From Sphingobacterium prati (lineage in GTDB: Bacteria > Bacteroidota > Bacteroidia > Sphingobacteriales > Sphingobacteriaceae): a stretch of DNA of 64,000 nucleotides. The stretch is from contig NZ_JABJWY010000038.1 of NCBI RefSeq assembly GCF_013167215.1, positions 861,700-925,699 on the forward strand. The letters are read 5' to 3'. How positions within the stretch are numbered: position 1 is the stretch's first letter; the number at the start of each line of letters is the position of its first letter. The position numbers and the translations under genes were made by a program. Shown one piece after another: positions 51,149 to 59,725 of this stretch. The notes beneath the pieces were generated by a model, which saw only the letters and a list, made by a program, of their open reading frames with translations, had not been told where the DNA came from and did not search any database.

Positions 51149-52435
51149 TTAACGATTTGAGAACTCAACGTAATCACGTTCTGTATGCCCCACATACACT
51201 TGTCTTGGACGGCCAATTGGCTCTTTGTTTTCACGCATTTCTTTCCACTGTGCGATCCATCCTGGAAGACGGCCCAACGCAAATAAAACGGTAAACATAT
51301 CTGCTTTGAAACCTAATGCACGATAAATAATACCTGAGTAGAAATCGACATTTGGATAAAGTTTTCTATCGATGAAGTATTGATCATTCAATGCTGCCTC
51401 TTCTAGTTTTTTAGCAATATCCAATACGGGGTCTTGAACGCCTAATTTTTCTAAAATATCATCACATGCTTTTTTGATAATCTTAGCACGAGGATCGAAG
51501 TTTTTGTATACACGGTGACCGAATCCCATTAAACGGAACGGATCATTTTTATCTTTGGCTTTTGCGAGGTATTTTTCTGCATCACCGCCATCATTTTTGA
51601 TCGCTTCAAGCATTTCAATTACAGCTTGGTTGGCACCGCCATGCAATGGACCCCACAAAGCATTGATACCTGAGGCAACAGATGCATAAAGGTTCGCATT
51701 GGATGAGCCTACGATACGAACTGTTGATGTCGAACAGTTTTGCTCGTGATCAGCATGCAAAATAAGCAATTTGTGCATGGCATCAATCACAACAGGATCG
51801 AATGTTTTTTCGTCGTTCACCTCGCCGAATAACATATTCAAGAAGTTGTCAATATAGCCTAAGTTATTTTTAGGATAAACGACCGGATGACCTAATGATT
51901 TTTTTTGGATCCAAGAAACGATTGTTGGCATTTTAGCCAAAAGATTGATGATCGTTTGATCTTCTTCTTCGTCTGTTAAGTTTGGATTTAAAGATTCAGG
52001 GTAAAATGCAGATAAGGCGCCTACTAAACAAGAAAGTTGGCCCATTGGGTGGGATTTGGATGGAAATCCAGCGAAGAAATTTTTCATGTCTTCGTGAATC
52101 ATCATTTGCTTTTTAATGTCAGCTCTGAATTTTTCCAATACCTCTTTTTTAGGAAGCTCTCCATAGATTAGTAAATAAGCAACCTCCAGGAAAGTCGATT
52201 TCTCTGCCAATTGCTCAATTGGATATCCTCTATATCTCAATATGCCTTTTTCACCGTCAAGGAAAGTAATCGCACTTTTTGTTGCACCCGTGTTTTTGTA
52301 TCCTGGGTCTAACGTGATAAATCCACTTAGATCTCTTAATTTGGAAATATCAACTGCTTTTTCATTTTCAGTACCGACAATGACCGGAAGGTCATAAGAA
52401 GTGCCGTCTAAATTTATAGATGCTTTATCTGACAT
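51149..52435 (-). CDS. gltA: Citrate synthase (type II, GltA)
   Basis: This enzyme condenses acetyl-CoA with oxaloacetate at the entry to the TCA cycle. The 428-residue hexameric-type enzyme has the N-terminal beta domain (ASINLDGTSYDLPVI), LRYRGYPIEQLAEKS, and LILHADHEQNCSTSTVRIVGSS (catalytic His). LWGPLHGGANQAVIEML, GFGHRVYKNFDPRAKII and NVDFYSGIIYRALGF (catalytic Asp) complete the site. It is a single-gene unit with its own promoter and terminator. Confidence 0.97.
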   Translation of the reverse strand: MSDKASINLDGTSYDLPVIVGTENEKAVDISKLRDLSGFITLDPGYKNTGATKSAITFLDGEKGILRYRGYPIEQLAEKSTFLEVAYLLIYGELPKKEVLEKFRADIKKQMMIHEDMKNFFAGFPSKSHPMGQLSCLVGALSAFYPESLNPNLTDEEEDQTIINLLAKMPTIVSWIQKKSLGHPVVYPKNNLGYIDNFLNMLFGEVNDEKTFDPVVIDAMHKLLILHADHEQNCSTSTVRIVGSSNANLYASVASGINALWGPLHGGANQAVIEMLEAIKNDGGDAEKYLAKAKDKNDPFRLMGFGHRVYKNFDPRAKIIKKACDDILEKLGVQDPVLDIAKKLEEAALNDQYFIDRKLYPNVDFYSGIIYRALGFKADMFTVLFALGRLPGWIAQWKEMRENKEPIGRPRQVYVGHTERDYVEFSNR

Positions 52436-52477
52436 GTTTATATATTATCTTATATCTGATTTTGTATGCTAATCTCA

Positions 52478-52485
52478 CAAATTTA
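52478..52485 (-). promoter_or_regulatory. Candidate -7 element for gltA
   Basis: The minus strand reads TAAATTTG (TAnnTTTG), giving a leader of about 35 nt. The -33 box is weak. Confidence 0.42.
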
Positions 52486-52626
52486 ACTATTTGATATTTA
52501 AAACTGAAAGTTCTTTTGGAATTTAAATGACATCATTGCGTCATTTTGGATAATATTGAATAACAATTTACTTAAATAAGCAAATAATTTATTCAAATTT
52601 AACACTATCTTATTATGCCCAAAATA

Positions 52627-52872
52627 TTAATCAATTTTTCGTTGGGCGACTTTTCCTTTGTCTTCATATTTCCCGTTTTTGCCCGAACCAAAAAAAGGTA
52701 AGATCACGAAACATACCAAAACAATGGACGTTAAGGTAAGAATACCTGTTGTCCATAAGATTTTGCTGAAATTTTCAGCATCTAAAAAATGGATACCCCA
52801 GAGTCCCAATAGAAAATAGGTGGCGACAAATAGGATAACCAGGGTGAATAATATACCAAAGATGTATTTCAT
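52627..52872 (-). CDS. Small two-helix membrane protein of unknown function
   Basis: This 81-residue protein has two hydrophobic segments, IFGILFTLVILFVATYFLLGLW (about 4-25) and LWTTGILTLTSIVLVCFVILPFF (about 39-61), and a basic tail (GKNGKYEDKGKVAQRKID). No family recognised. It is 6 nt after the SPFH gene and thus third in a three-gene operon; it may act at the membrane with the SPFH and zinc-ribbon proteins. Confidence 0.72.
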   Translation of the reverse strand: MKYIFGILFTLVILFVATYFLLGLWGIHFLDAENFSKILWTTGILTLTSIVLVCFVILPFFGSGKNGKYEDKGKVAQRKID

Positions 52873-52878
52873 AATGGG

Positions 52879-53886
52879 TTATATTTTATTGAGAATCTGT
52901 TTTTTGAGTGTATCGAATTCATCTTGGGTAATGATGTTCTCGCGTAGTAGCAATTGTAATTTTTGCAATTTTTCAACAAAATCACCTTCCTGTTGGATAT
53001 GGTCTTTGATTTCTTCTTTCTGAAGATCAAACTGCTTGCCTAGTTCCATGCCGACACCGAGTTGTGCGCCAATTCCTGCCAGTCCACCTTCATTTTTTGC
53101 GGCATCCCGGAGGGCACGTAATTTTTCCAACTCCACATAGCTAAGACCGGCTTGTTGCGCAGCTTGATTTTGTGTCGTCAAATCCGCAATTTCACCAATT
53201 CGACGTTGTGTGTTCGCATCAAACTGGGTTCCTAAGATCTTAAAATCTGTAATTTCTAAGCCGAGATCTTTAAAATCCTGTTCGACAGCCGCTTTTATGT
53301 CAATAGACAAAACAGGGAGTTGGCTATCGATTTCATTATAACCCAATTTCTTCTGGGCAATCTGCGCGACAATCTGTTGCGGAATCCGATTGTTGATAAC
53401 ATCCTGAATCGCCGCTGTGCTGACTGTGTTTTGATTGGCAACGATGTTTTTATAGAAATGTACTGGTTCTTTAATGATGTAAGAGAAAGTACCATTCAAG
53501 CCTATTTCAACCGGAAGATTATATTGTGGGTCAATGTATTTTATTGGATTTCCTGTTCCCCAAGATTGATTGACAATAGCTGCAGTACGAAAGAAGTAAA
53601 TATACAGCTTGTGTTCAGACTCGAAATTTTGTCTCAACCTTGCCAGGGTTGTAAAGAAAGGGTGATTATCCGTTTTTAAATTATAGGTACCTGACTCTAT
53701 GAGCAGGCTTTCACCTTTCCCCTCATAGACAAGGATACAGCCCTGCCCAGGAGCGAGGATAAGTTTGCTGGAATTCTTAATTTCATTCCTTTCGGAAGGA
53801 AATTTATACCATAATACACGAGGGTCTTGATTTTTCCACTCAATGACCTCGGATAATTGGTTGTTAAAAAGATTGAATAGTCCCAT
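52879..53886 (-). CDS. SPFH domain-containing protein (virion core protein-like/YdjI type)
   Basis: This 335-residue protein lacks a transmembrane segment. Its N-terminus WKNQDPRVLWYKFPSERNEIKNSSKLILAPGQGCILVYEGK leads into an SPFH/band-7-like domain (GTFSYIIKEPVHFYKNIV; AAIQDVINNRIPQQIVAQIA; DLGLEITDFKILGTQFDANTQRRIGEIADLTTQ). A short SHOCT-like C-terminal helix pair follows (EKLQKLQLLLRENIITQDEFDTLKKQIL). SPFH proteins oligomerise on membranes; this subgroup has no fixed function. It is 5 nt after the zinc-ribbon gene. Confidence 0.82.
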   Translation of the reverse strand: MGLFNLFNNQLSEVIEWKNQDPRVLWYKFPSERNEIKNSSKLILAPGQGCILVYEGKGESLLIESGTYNLKTDNHPFFTTLARLRQNFESEHKLYIYFFRTAAIVNQSWGTGNPIKYIDPQYNLPVEIGLNGTFSYIIKEPVHFYKNIVANQNTVSTAAIQDVINNRIPQQIVAQIAQKKLGYNEIDSQLPVLSIDIKAAVEQDFKDLGLEITDFKILGTQFDANTQRRIGEIADLTTQNQAAQQAGLSYVELEKLRALRDAAKNEGGLAGIGAQLGVGMELGKQFDLQKEEIKDHIQQEGDFVEKLQKLQLLLRENIITQDEFDTLKKQILNKI

Positions 53887-53891
53887 AATGT

Positions 53892-55262
53892 TTAATTTAA
53901 TGTATCGAATTTGGGGTTATACCCTTCGAACTTGTTGATTTGTTTTCCGCTATTATCAAAATAGTAATAGTCGCTTGACCCTTTGACAATAAAACCATCT
54001 TTGAGTAGACAGCCATTCCCATAAATGGATTTAAGGTCTGTGGTGATTGTTTTCTGTATCGCACCGGTCGATATATCCAATAGCTGGATCTGTAGCGGAT
54101 CATCTTCCGCTGGTGTTGGTTTGTAGGCAATCAGGAGCGTTTTGTCATGCTGAGCAACCACGATAGGCTGAAAATAGAGCCTACCTGGAGTAAAGTCTTT
54201 AAAACTAATCAGACGGGCTCCCTTAATTTGCCATGGATTGATCAGTACCTTTTTGTAGGGATCGCGGTCGGTAAAAATACCTGATCCACCAAAATCTTTA
54301 TCCCAGGAAAAGCGGGGGCTATCTTTGGGGAAGCCATATTGATAGTAATAAGTGTATTGAATTAACTGAATTTTTTCTTCTGGATATGAGCTGGATTTAC
54401 TTGAAAAAGTGAATTCCGTTTTTGTCGTTGGATTAGGGAGTTTTTTTCTCCTTTCATCGTAGAGCTGTTTGTCAGGAATTGATTTGTTAATTAGCGGATA
54501 ATAAGCTAGGTTTTGTCCTTCATTATTGATAATTTGATAGGCAGAGCCATAATCTTCGTATTTGAATTCTACTTTAGCAATACCGGTGCTGAGTGACGGT
54601 GCATCCTTAACATAATTTTCAAGGACACTTTTGTAGGTTAGGCTATTTCTGTCCAATTGATAGATGTACTTGGATTTGATGATGATGTAAAGGTTTTGGT
54701 CTTCAAATACCTGTAATTTAACATCGCTACTTGATAACTCCGCGGGAGTTTCCATCAGCTGCTTTACCCATTCCTTTTTTCCAGTTTTGGGGTCAAATAA
54801 TCCGATATATACTTTATTGTCTTTGCCTTCGTCAAATCGCTTCCTGGGAGTTCCGACATTGCCCACGACGACGACGTGTGGAGAATTATCTTTGTCCAGA
54901 AATAAAATATTGCTTGCATAATTCCACTCCAGCGGTTCGGCTTCTTCTTTTTTGTCTGCAGTATTGGACGAACGATAAGTCGAATAATTCGGTTCTGATT
55001 TTTTAGAGAATATAGAACTCAATACACCAATAATGAACATGAGCGCAATAAAGCCCACAACAGCAAATAATACAATCCGTACAGCTTTATACTGCTCTGG
55101 GTTGTTGCGCGGATAATTGTAATTGTGATTGATGTTGATGTCGTCACTATCTAAAAAAAACTCAGTTCCACAACTGTCACATTTATAGTAATCAGGTCGG
55201 ATTGTACTGACTTTTATACTGCCGCAATGAGGACATTTGATCGCTTTGATACTTTTAGCCAT
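53892..55262 (-). CDS. Zinc-ribbon, single-pass membrane protein with PQQ-like repeat region
   Basis: This 456-residue protein opens with a zinc ribbon (CPHCGSIKVSTIRPDYYKCDSCGTEF, CxxC twice) and an Asn/Tyr linker. One transmembrane helix (VRIVLFAVVGFIALMFIIGVLSSIF) leads to a large C-terminal region with repeating beta blades (NVYIGLFDPKTGKKEW-type, NLYIIIKSKYIYQLDRNSL, ILLIAYKPTPAEDDPLQIQLLDISTGAIQKTI), like a PQQ-type propeller. The topology puts the ribbon in the cytoplasm. It is first in the operon with the SPFH and small membrane protein genes. Function unknown. Confidence 0.75.
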   Translation of the reverse strand: MAKSIKAIKCPHCGSIKVSTIRPDYYKCDSCGTEFFLDSDDININHNYNYPRNNPEQYKAVRIVLFAVVGFIALMFIIGVLSSIFSKKSEPNYSTYRSSNTADKKEEAEPLEWNYASNILFLDKDNSPHVVVVGNVGTPRKRFDEGKDNKVYIGLFDPKTGKKEWVKQLMETPAELSSSDVKLQVFEDQNLYIIIKSKYIYQLDRNSLTYKSVLENYVKDAPSLSTGIAKVEFKYEDYGSAYQIINNEGQNLAYYPLINKSIPDKQLYDERRKKLPNPTTKTEFTFSSKSSSYPEEKIQLIQYTYYYQYGFPKDSPRFSWDKDFGGSGIFTDRDPYKKVLINPWQIKGARLISFKDFTPGRLYFQPIVVAQHDKTLLIAYKPTPAEDDPLQIQLLDISTGAIQKTITTDLKSIYGNGCLLKDGFIVKGSSDYYYFDNSGKQINKFEGYNPKFDTLN

Positions 55263-55609
55263 TTATTGTTGTTGTATTTGTTTTGAATTACTCCTATTTA
55301 ATTTGTTCGTACCGTCCGCAGATCGCATTTTTTTAACCCGCCTATATCTGGATCTGGGCAATGATAGAAAATTATATTTTGCTGGAAAGTTAAAATAAAA
55401 AATAGGGTATAACAAATTTTCGGCCAGTCAACTCATATTCGCAGCAGATGATTTTAAATGCGTCTAAAAATGCTGCATATTGTTATGTTACAGAAAATAA
55501 TGGTTTTATACGATCTGTAAGTTGATCTCATGATATAAGTGTAAAATAATTTTTGGTATTTACGAATTATTCGTAGATTAGTGAAAGATTAGTAAAGAAA
55601 GATTAATAC
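55263..55609. other. Divergent intergenic region before the BlaI-type repressor gene
   Basis: 347 nt, no ORF. It contains the palindrome at 55561-55575 and three AGATTA direct repeats (55575, 55586, 55600) just before the repressor start. Confidence 0.5.
55561..55575 (+). promoter_or_regulatory. Palindromic operator candidate (TACGAAT-T-ATTCGTA) upstream of blaI-like gene
   Basis: A perfect 7-bp inverted repeat around one central T lies 35-49 nt before the repressor start. BlaI/MecI operators share the TAC...GTA outer frame, so autoregulation is plausible. Confidence 0.55.
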
Positions 55610-55972
55610 ATGGAAAAGTTAACAGCGCAAGAAGAGCAGGCAATGCAATCTATCTGGAGCCTAAATGGAGGTTTTATTAAGGAAATTCTGGATAATATAA
55701 AAGGTGAAAAAATGCCTTACACAACTTTGGCATCAACGGTAAAGAATCTGGAGCGCAAGGACTTTGTGAAAGCTGTCCGTTACGCCAACGCGAAACGTTA
55801 CGAACCTATGGTTAGTGAGCAGGATTATAAGGCGAAGTTTATGAATTCCTTTGTAGGTGATTATTTCAAAAATTCTTATAAAGAGATGGTTTCATTTTTC
55901 GTAAAGGAGGAGAAGCTTACCGAGGGCGAACTAAAGGAGATCATGGAGATGATTAAAAATAACAAATCTTAA
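55610..55972 (+). CDS. BlaI/MecI/CopY family transcriptional regulator
   Basis: This 120-residue winged-helix repressor has LTAQEEQAMQSIWSLNGGFIKEILDNIKGEKMPYTTLASTVKNLERKDFVKAVRYANAKRYEPMVS (helix-turn-helix plus wing). A dimerisation tail follows (MVSFFVKEEKLTEGELKEIMEMI). Family members repress an adjacent BlaR1-type peptidase gene until it is cleaved. The M56 gene follows 4 nt downstream, and a palindrome precedes the start. Many Bacteroidota carry such pairs without any beta-lactamase. Confidence 0.92.
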   Translation: MEKLTAQEEQAMQSIWSLNGGFIKEILDNIKGEKMPYTTLASTVKNLERKDFVKAVRYANAKRYEPMVSEQDYKAKFMNSFVGDYFKNSYKEMVSFFVKEEKLTEGELKEIMEMIKNNKS

Positions 55973-55976
55973 TGCG

Positions 55977-58061
55977 ATGGAAAACCTGCTGACCTATATC
56001 ATACAAGTAAATCTGCTGTTGAGTATAATCTACTTGGGTTATGTCGGACTGTTGAGGGGACTAACGTTCTATTCACTGAATAGGGCCTATTTTTTAATAG
56101 GTGGCCTATTTGCTTTTATATACCCGTTTCTGGATTTAAAATCACTGTTTGTAAATCAAGGATTGGATATGGGCGCAGTCGGTGAACAGATTTCATTTTA
56201 TATGGGAGAGCAGGATGTACAGGAGCGGCTAACAGTGGGCGGTCTGTTGGAGATGGTTTTTATTTTAGGTGCAGTCGTGTTATTGCTGAAATTTCTATTT
56301 CAACTCTCGAGTTTGTTAAGGATTCACCTGCATTCGACAGCGGACCGATGGAAAACGTATTTTTTTCGGAATGTGTTTATTCCTATTGTGCCATTTTCGT
56401 TCTTGAATAAAATTTATGTGAATAAGGGGCAGCATGTGGATGCTGAACTGAAAGATATTTTTAAGCATGAGGATATTCATGTGAAAGGCCTTCACAGCTT
56501 GGATATTTTATTGTTTGAAATCATATTGGTGTGCTGTTGGTACAATCCTTTCGTCTGGTTCATGCGCAGGGCCATTCGCCAAAATTTAGAGTTCCTGACT
56601 GATCAACGGGTGCTCAATAAAGGAATTGACAAACAGACGTACCAATATAGCCTATTGAATGTGTCCAAAAAGGGTGCTTCAATAGGGTTGAGCAATCAAT
56701 TTAATTTTAAACTATTAAAACGTCGAATTATGATGATGAATAAGAAGAGGTCATCCAAGATAGAACTGAGTAAATATGCGTTCCTTTTGCCTGTATTTTT
56801 ACTAACAGGAGCTGCATTTACCGTAAGCAAAGCGGAAGGGAATATCGAAGGTGTCGTTGAAAAGGCAAATGAAACTACCCTTTTGAAATTAGCTGCAGGT
56901 GCACAACAAGGTGGTGATCCACTATCGGTTAAGATGCTCGGTGAAGCAGGAAAAGTACGCAATGAGGCCTTCGGTACGGATACGGTTAAGATAGATACAA
57001 GCCGGCGATCAAATGGGACTACTGTATTGAGCGGTCAGATTGGTGCTTTGAAAATCAGAGGTGCTTCTGATCCGATTGACAATCCGCTGTTTGTATTGGA
57101 TGGGGAAGTTATTGATAAAAAGGAACTAGATGCAATTGCTCCGGAGCAGATTGAATCAATATCAGTATTAAAAGATAAAGCTGCTACAACCGTATATGGT
57201 GATAAGGGTAAAAATGGTGTCGTGTTGGTCACTACCAAAAGGGGAAATAATACGGGCAAACTTCAGGGAAAGGTGACGGGCATCTTTGCCAGACAGGACT
57301 CCGTCGGTAAAGCAAAGACCGCAGTGGTCAAGTATCCTGCTAATATTCTGTATGTGGTGGATGGTACGCGAATAAGTTCGGAGGATATAAAAGATATGGA
57401 TCCGAACAATATTGAGCGTATTCACGTTATTAAGGATGGCCCGGCTCGGACAAAATATGGTGAAGAGGGGAAAAATGGCGTCATTGAGGTAATCACAAAA
57501 AAATGGGCAAGAGAAAACCCGGATAAAGTGGATAAAGCATCTCACAAACTCAAATCAGAAAATAATCCAGATGAGCGGGTTATTACGGTAGGGGGGTATA
57601 AAAAGGATGATAAGGGAAATGATCCTAAAACAATAACCTTTGAGGGAAAAGCTGCCCAAAACGATAATCCAGGGAAAACTGCGAAATTTGTAGCACAAAC
57701 GGCAACATACGCCAAAGTAGAGGGAGAACCAGGGAATATCAATGGCGTCCGGATCCGTGGTCTATCGGGAAAAGAAAAACCATTGTTTGTTGTTGATGGT
57801 CAAGTGCAGTCTAAAGACCGCAATGATCTGAAATCCGAAGATATTGCGTCCATCGAAGTTCTTAAAAATCAAAGTGCAACGACTCTTTATGGTACAGCGG
57901 GGTCGAATGGTGTTATTCTCATAACGACAAAGAAAAAAGCGGGGGAATTGAATGCCGGGAAGGGAGATGGGGAGCCACTGGATGGAAAGATAAAGAAAAT
58001 AATCAAGACCGAACTTGTTAATGAACGAAACCGTGCTGAAGCGATGAAGGGTAAAAGGTAA
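55977..58061 (+). CDS. M56 family metallopeptidase (BlaR1-like) fused to three TonB-plug-like modules
   Basis: This 694-residue protein begins with membrane helices (LLTYIIQVNLLLSIIYLGYVGLL; VFILGAVVLLLKFLF) around an M56 zinc site KHEDIH (H164-E165-x-x-H168), then HSLDILLFEIILVCCWYNPFVWFM. After a last membrane helix (YAFLLPVFLLTGAAFTV) the periplasmic part has three plug-like repeats at about 352-421, 456-508 and 590-653. Each ends VLKDKAATTVYG...GVVLVTTK, VIKDGPARTKYG...GVIEVITK and VLKNQSATTLYG...GVILITTK. There is no penicillin-binding sensor domain. The three modules resemble SusC plugs; what they bind is unknown. Confidence 0.88.
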   Translation: MENLLTYIIQVNLLLSIIYLGYVGLLRGLTFYSLNRAYFLIGGLFAFIYPFLDLKSLFVNQGLDMGAVGEQISFYMGEQDVQERLTVGGLLEMVFILGAVVLLLKFLFQLSSLLRIHLHSTADRWKTYFFRNVFIPIVPFSFLNKIYVNKGQHVDAELKDIFKHEDIHVKGLHSLDILLFEIILVCCWYNPFVWFMRRAIRQNLEFLTDQRVLNKGIDKQTYQYSLLNVSKKGASIGLSNQFNFKLLKRRIMMMNKKRSSKIELSKYAFLLPVFLLTGAAFTVSKAEGNIEGVVEKANETTLLKLAAGAQQGGDPLSVKMLGEAGKVRNEAFGTDTVKIDTSRRSNGTTVLSGQIGALKIRGASDPIDNPLFVLDGEVIDKKELDAIAPEQIESISVLKDKAATTVYGDKGKNGVVLVTTKRGNNTGKLQGKVTGIFARQDSVGKAKTAVVKYPANILYVVDGTRISSEDIKDMDPNNIERIHVIKDGPARTKYGEEGKNGVIEVITKKWARENPDKVDKASHKLKSENNPDERVITVGGYKKDDKGNDPKTITFEGKAAQNDNPGKTAKFVAQTATYAKVEGEPGNINGVRIRGLSGKEKPLFVVDGQVQSKDRNDLKSEDIASIEVLKNQSATTLYGTAGSNGVILITTKKKAGELNAGKGDGEPLDGKIKKIIKTELVNERNRAEAMKGKR

Positions 58062-58089
58062 TAACCAGAATATTTTGATGGAATAAAAT

Positions 58090-58117
58090 AAAAGGGACTG
58101 CAGTCCCTTTTATTTTG
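58090..58117. terminator. Bidirectional terminator between the M56 gene and pth
   Basis: The perfect palindrome AAAAGGGACTGCAGTCCCTTTT is followed by ATTTTG on the plus strand and by a T-rich tail on the minus strand. The pth stop codon (58110-58112) lies inside it. Confidence 0.8.
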
Positions 58118-58673
58118 TATTCAGATTGGTCATCGTCAGTTCGATCCCAATATTGACAAAACTTTGGATCATCTTAACGGAATGGTCTATCAATGCCGGA
58201 AGTTCTGCTTGTTCATCTTTGTCAAAAGGGCCAAGGACATAGTCCACCTGTCTGCCTTTGGGATAGTTATCGCCAATACCAAAGCGTAGACGTGGGTATA
58301 CCTGTCCGCCGCAAAGCTGCTCAATGGATTTAAGTCCATTGTGTCCGGCGCTGCTTCCCTTGGGTTTCATACGCAACGAACCGAAGGGAATCGCCAGGTC
58401 ATCCACGATCACTAAGACATTCTGAATCGGCACTTTACATTGCTGCATATAATAATTGACTGCTTTACCACTGAGGTTCATATACGTAGTCGGCTTAATG
58501 ACGGTTACATTATGCCCTCTTTGTCTAAATTCGCTATAATAGGCTAATTTCAACAGAGAGAAACTAGCGCCAGCTTGTTTAACGAGCTCGTCGGCAACCA
58601 TGAAACCAATATTGTGCCGTGTATCGGCATATTCACTACCGATATTTCCCAATCCAACGATAAGATAATTCAT
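58110..58673 (-). CDS. pth: Peptidyl-tRNA hydrolase
   Basis: Pth cleaves peptidyl-tRNA released from stalled ribosomes. From the ATG at 58673 (187 aa) it reads MNYLIVGLGNIGSEYADTRHNIGFMVADEL, with the conserved Asn and catalytic His in NTRHN-like DTRHN, KPTTYMNLSG, VIVDDLAIPFGSLRMKPKGSSAGHNGLKSI and FGIGDN. A longer reading to 58763 adds 30 residues that do not belong to the family and overlaps the rplY terminator. rplY lies upstream on the same strand, a common pairing. Confidence 0.94.
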   Translation of the reverse strand: MNYLIVGLGNIGSEYADTRHNIGFMVADELVKQAGASFSLLKLAYYSEFRQRGHNVTVIKPTTYMNLSGKAVNYYMQQCKVPIQNVLVIVDDLAIPFGSLRMKPKGSSAGHNGLKSIEQLCGGQVYPRLRFGIGDNYPKGRQVDYVLGPFDKDEQAELPALIDHSVKMIQSFVNIGIELTMTNLNTK

Positions 58674-58699
58674 GACGTAAAAATAAAAATTTAATAAAC

Positions 58700-58725
58700 A
58701 AAAAAGCACCGAATTTCGGTGCTTT
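58700..58725 (-). terminator. Terminator after rplY
   Basis: GCACCGAA and TTCGGTGC arms are followed on the minus strand by TTTTTTGTTT. It sits between rplY and pth, so pth depends on read-through or on an unseen promoter. Confidence 0.8.
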
Positions 58726-58740
58726 CTGTAGTATAGAACC

Positions 58741-58789
58741 ATCATGAGCTCAAATAAGCTCAACGAATGGATGAATAGCTGCTCATGAT
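58741..58789. other. Inverted repeat ATCATGAGC / GCTCATGAT
   Basis: 9-bp perfect arms 31 nt apart lie between the rplY stop and its terminator. It could pair in the rplY mRNA 3' end. No known function. Confidence 0.4.
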
Positions 58790-58841
58790 AGCTTCATTGC
58801 CATTAAAGAGCAAATTAATTTAATGAATAATCTTGTTCAGA

Positions 58842-59438
58842 TTATTTTTTACCACCTTTAGCTGCTTTAGCTGCTTCTTGTTCAGCTTGACGCAATGCAC
58901 GGGACATGATAACGGATACGATTGTATCGTCAGCGTTGTTCAATACTTTTGCGTTGTCCAATTGAACTTGAGCTACACGGTATGATTTACCAACTTCTAA
59001 AGATTCCATTGGTACTTCAATTTCTTGTGGCAAGTTAGCAGGTAATGCTTTTACGCGTAAATTGCGTAATTTTTGAACTAATTTACCCCCCATTTTAACA
59101 CCTGGAGATGTTCCTGTTAATTTGATAGGAATATTCAATGACACTTCTTTGTCATCAAATAATTCTAAAAAGTCAACGTGAGTAACTAGGTCTGTCAATG
59201 GGTGGAATTGTGCGTCTTGAACGATAGCTCTTTTTGTTTGACCGTCAACGTTTAATTCTACGATAATAACGTCAGCAGTGTAAAGAACTGGTTTCAAATC
59301 AGCTGCGGATACAGAAAGAGCAGTTTGTTCTTTGCCTCCGTAAAGTACTGCTGGTACTAAACCTTGGTAACGCAATTCTTTTGCATCTCTTTTCCCTACG
59401 TTCTGTCTTACAGAACCGCTAATAGCAATTGATTTCAT
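58842..59438 (-). CDS. rplY: 50S ribosomal protein L25/general stress protein Ctc
   Basis: This 198-residue two-domain (CTC-type) L25 binds 5S rRNA. The N-terminal L25 domain contains SGSVRQNVGKRDAKELRYQGLVPAVLYGGKEQ and HPLTDLVTHVDFLEL. The C-terminal beta domain (VSLNIPIKLTGTSPGVKMGGKLVQKLRNLRVKALPANLPQEIEV) and an Ala/Lys-rich tail (AEQEAAKAAKGGKK) follow. It has the best promoter in the window, in keeping with high ribosomal expression. Confidence 0.96.
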   Translation of the reverse strand: MKSIAISGSVRQNVGKRDAKELRYQGLVPAVLYGGKEQTALSVSAADLKPVLYTADVIIVELNVDGQTKRAIVQDAQFHPLTDLVTHVDFLELFDDKEVSLNIPIKLTGTSPGVKMGGKLVQKLRNLRVKALPANLPQEIEVPMESLEVGKSYRVAQVQLDNAKVLNNADDTIVSVIMSRALRQAEQEAAKAAKGGKK

Positions 59439-59465
59439 CTTTTAATTTTTATAAATTTTGAGGTG

Positions 59466-59496
59466 CAAAGATAATTTAAATTTTGGTATTATCAAA
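59466..59496 (-). promoter_or_regulatory. Strong promoter of rplY
   Basis: The minus strand reads TTTG (59496-59493), a 19-nt gap, then TATCTTTG (59473-59466): an exact match to the Bacteroidota consensus, with a start about 20 nt before the ATG. Confidence 0.8.
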
Positions 59497-59652
59497 AAAA
59501 ACTACTGATATTGAGGGGCTAAGATGTGTTATGCTATTTTCCTGGTTGCAGACTTGAAGGAGACCTGTTGAATATAACCACAGTTGTGCTTGAATACCTG
59601 TTTTAAGGAAGAATAATCTGTGAAGGCATAGGTGGTAAAATATCTTTATACT

Positions 59653-59698
59653 AAAAAAGACTCTGGTATTTCAGCCGAAGGCTTATCATACCAGAGTC
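59653..59698 (-). terminator. Terminator of prs
   Basis: 11-bp arms GACTCTGGTAT / ATACCAGAGTC enclose a small inner GCC-TTCG-GGC-like stem. The minus strand ends in TTTTTTAG. Confidence 0.88.
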
Positions 59699-59725
59699 TC
59701 AATACTAATATCTAAATACTATATA

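Noticed and set aside
55610..58061. Beta-lactam resistance locus
   Set aside because: No beta-lactamase or penicillin-binding sensor domain is present; only the regulator and peptidase architecture is shared.
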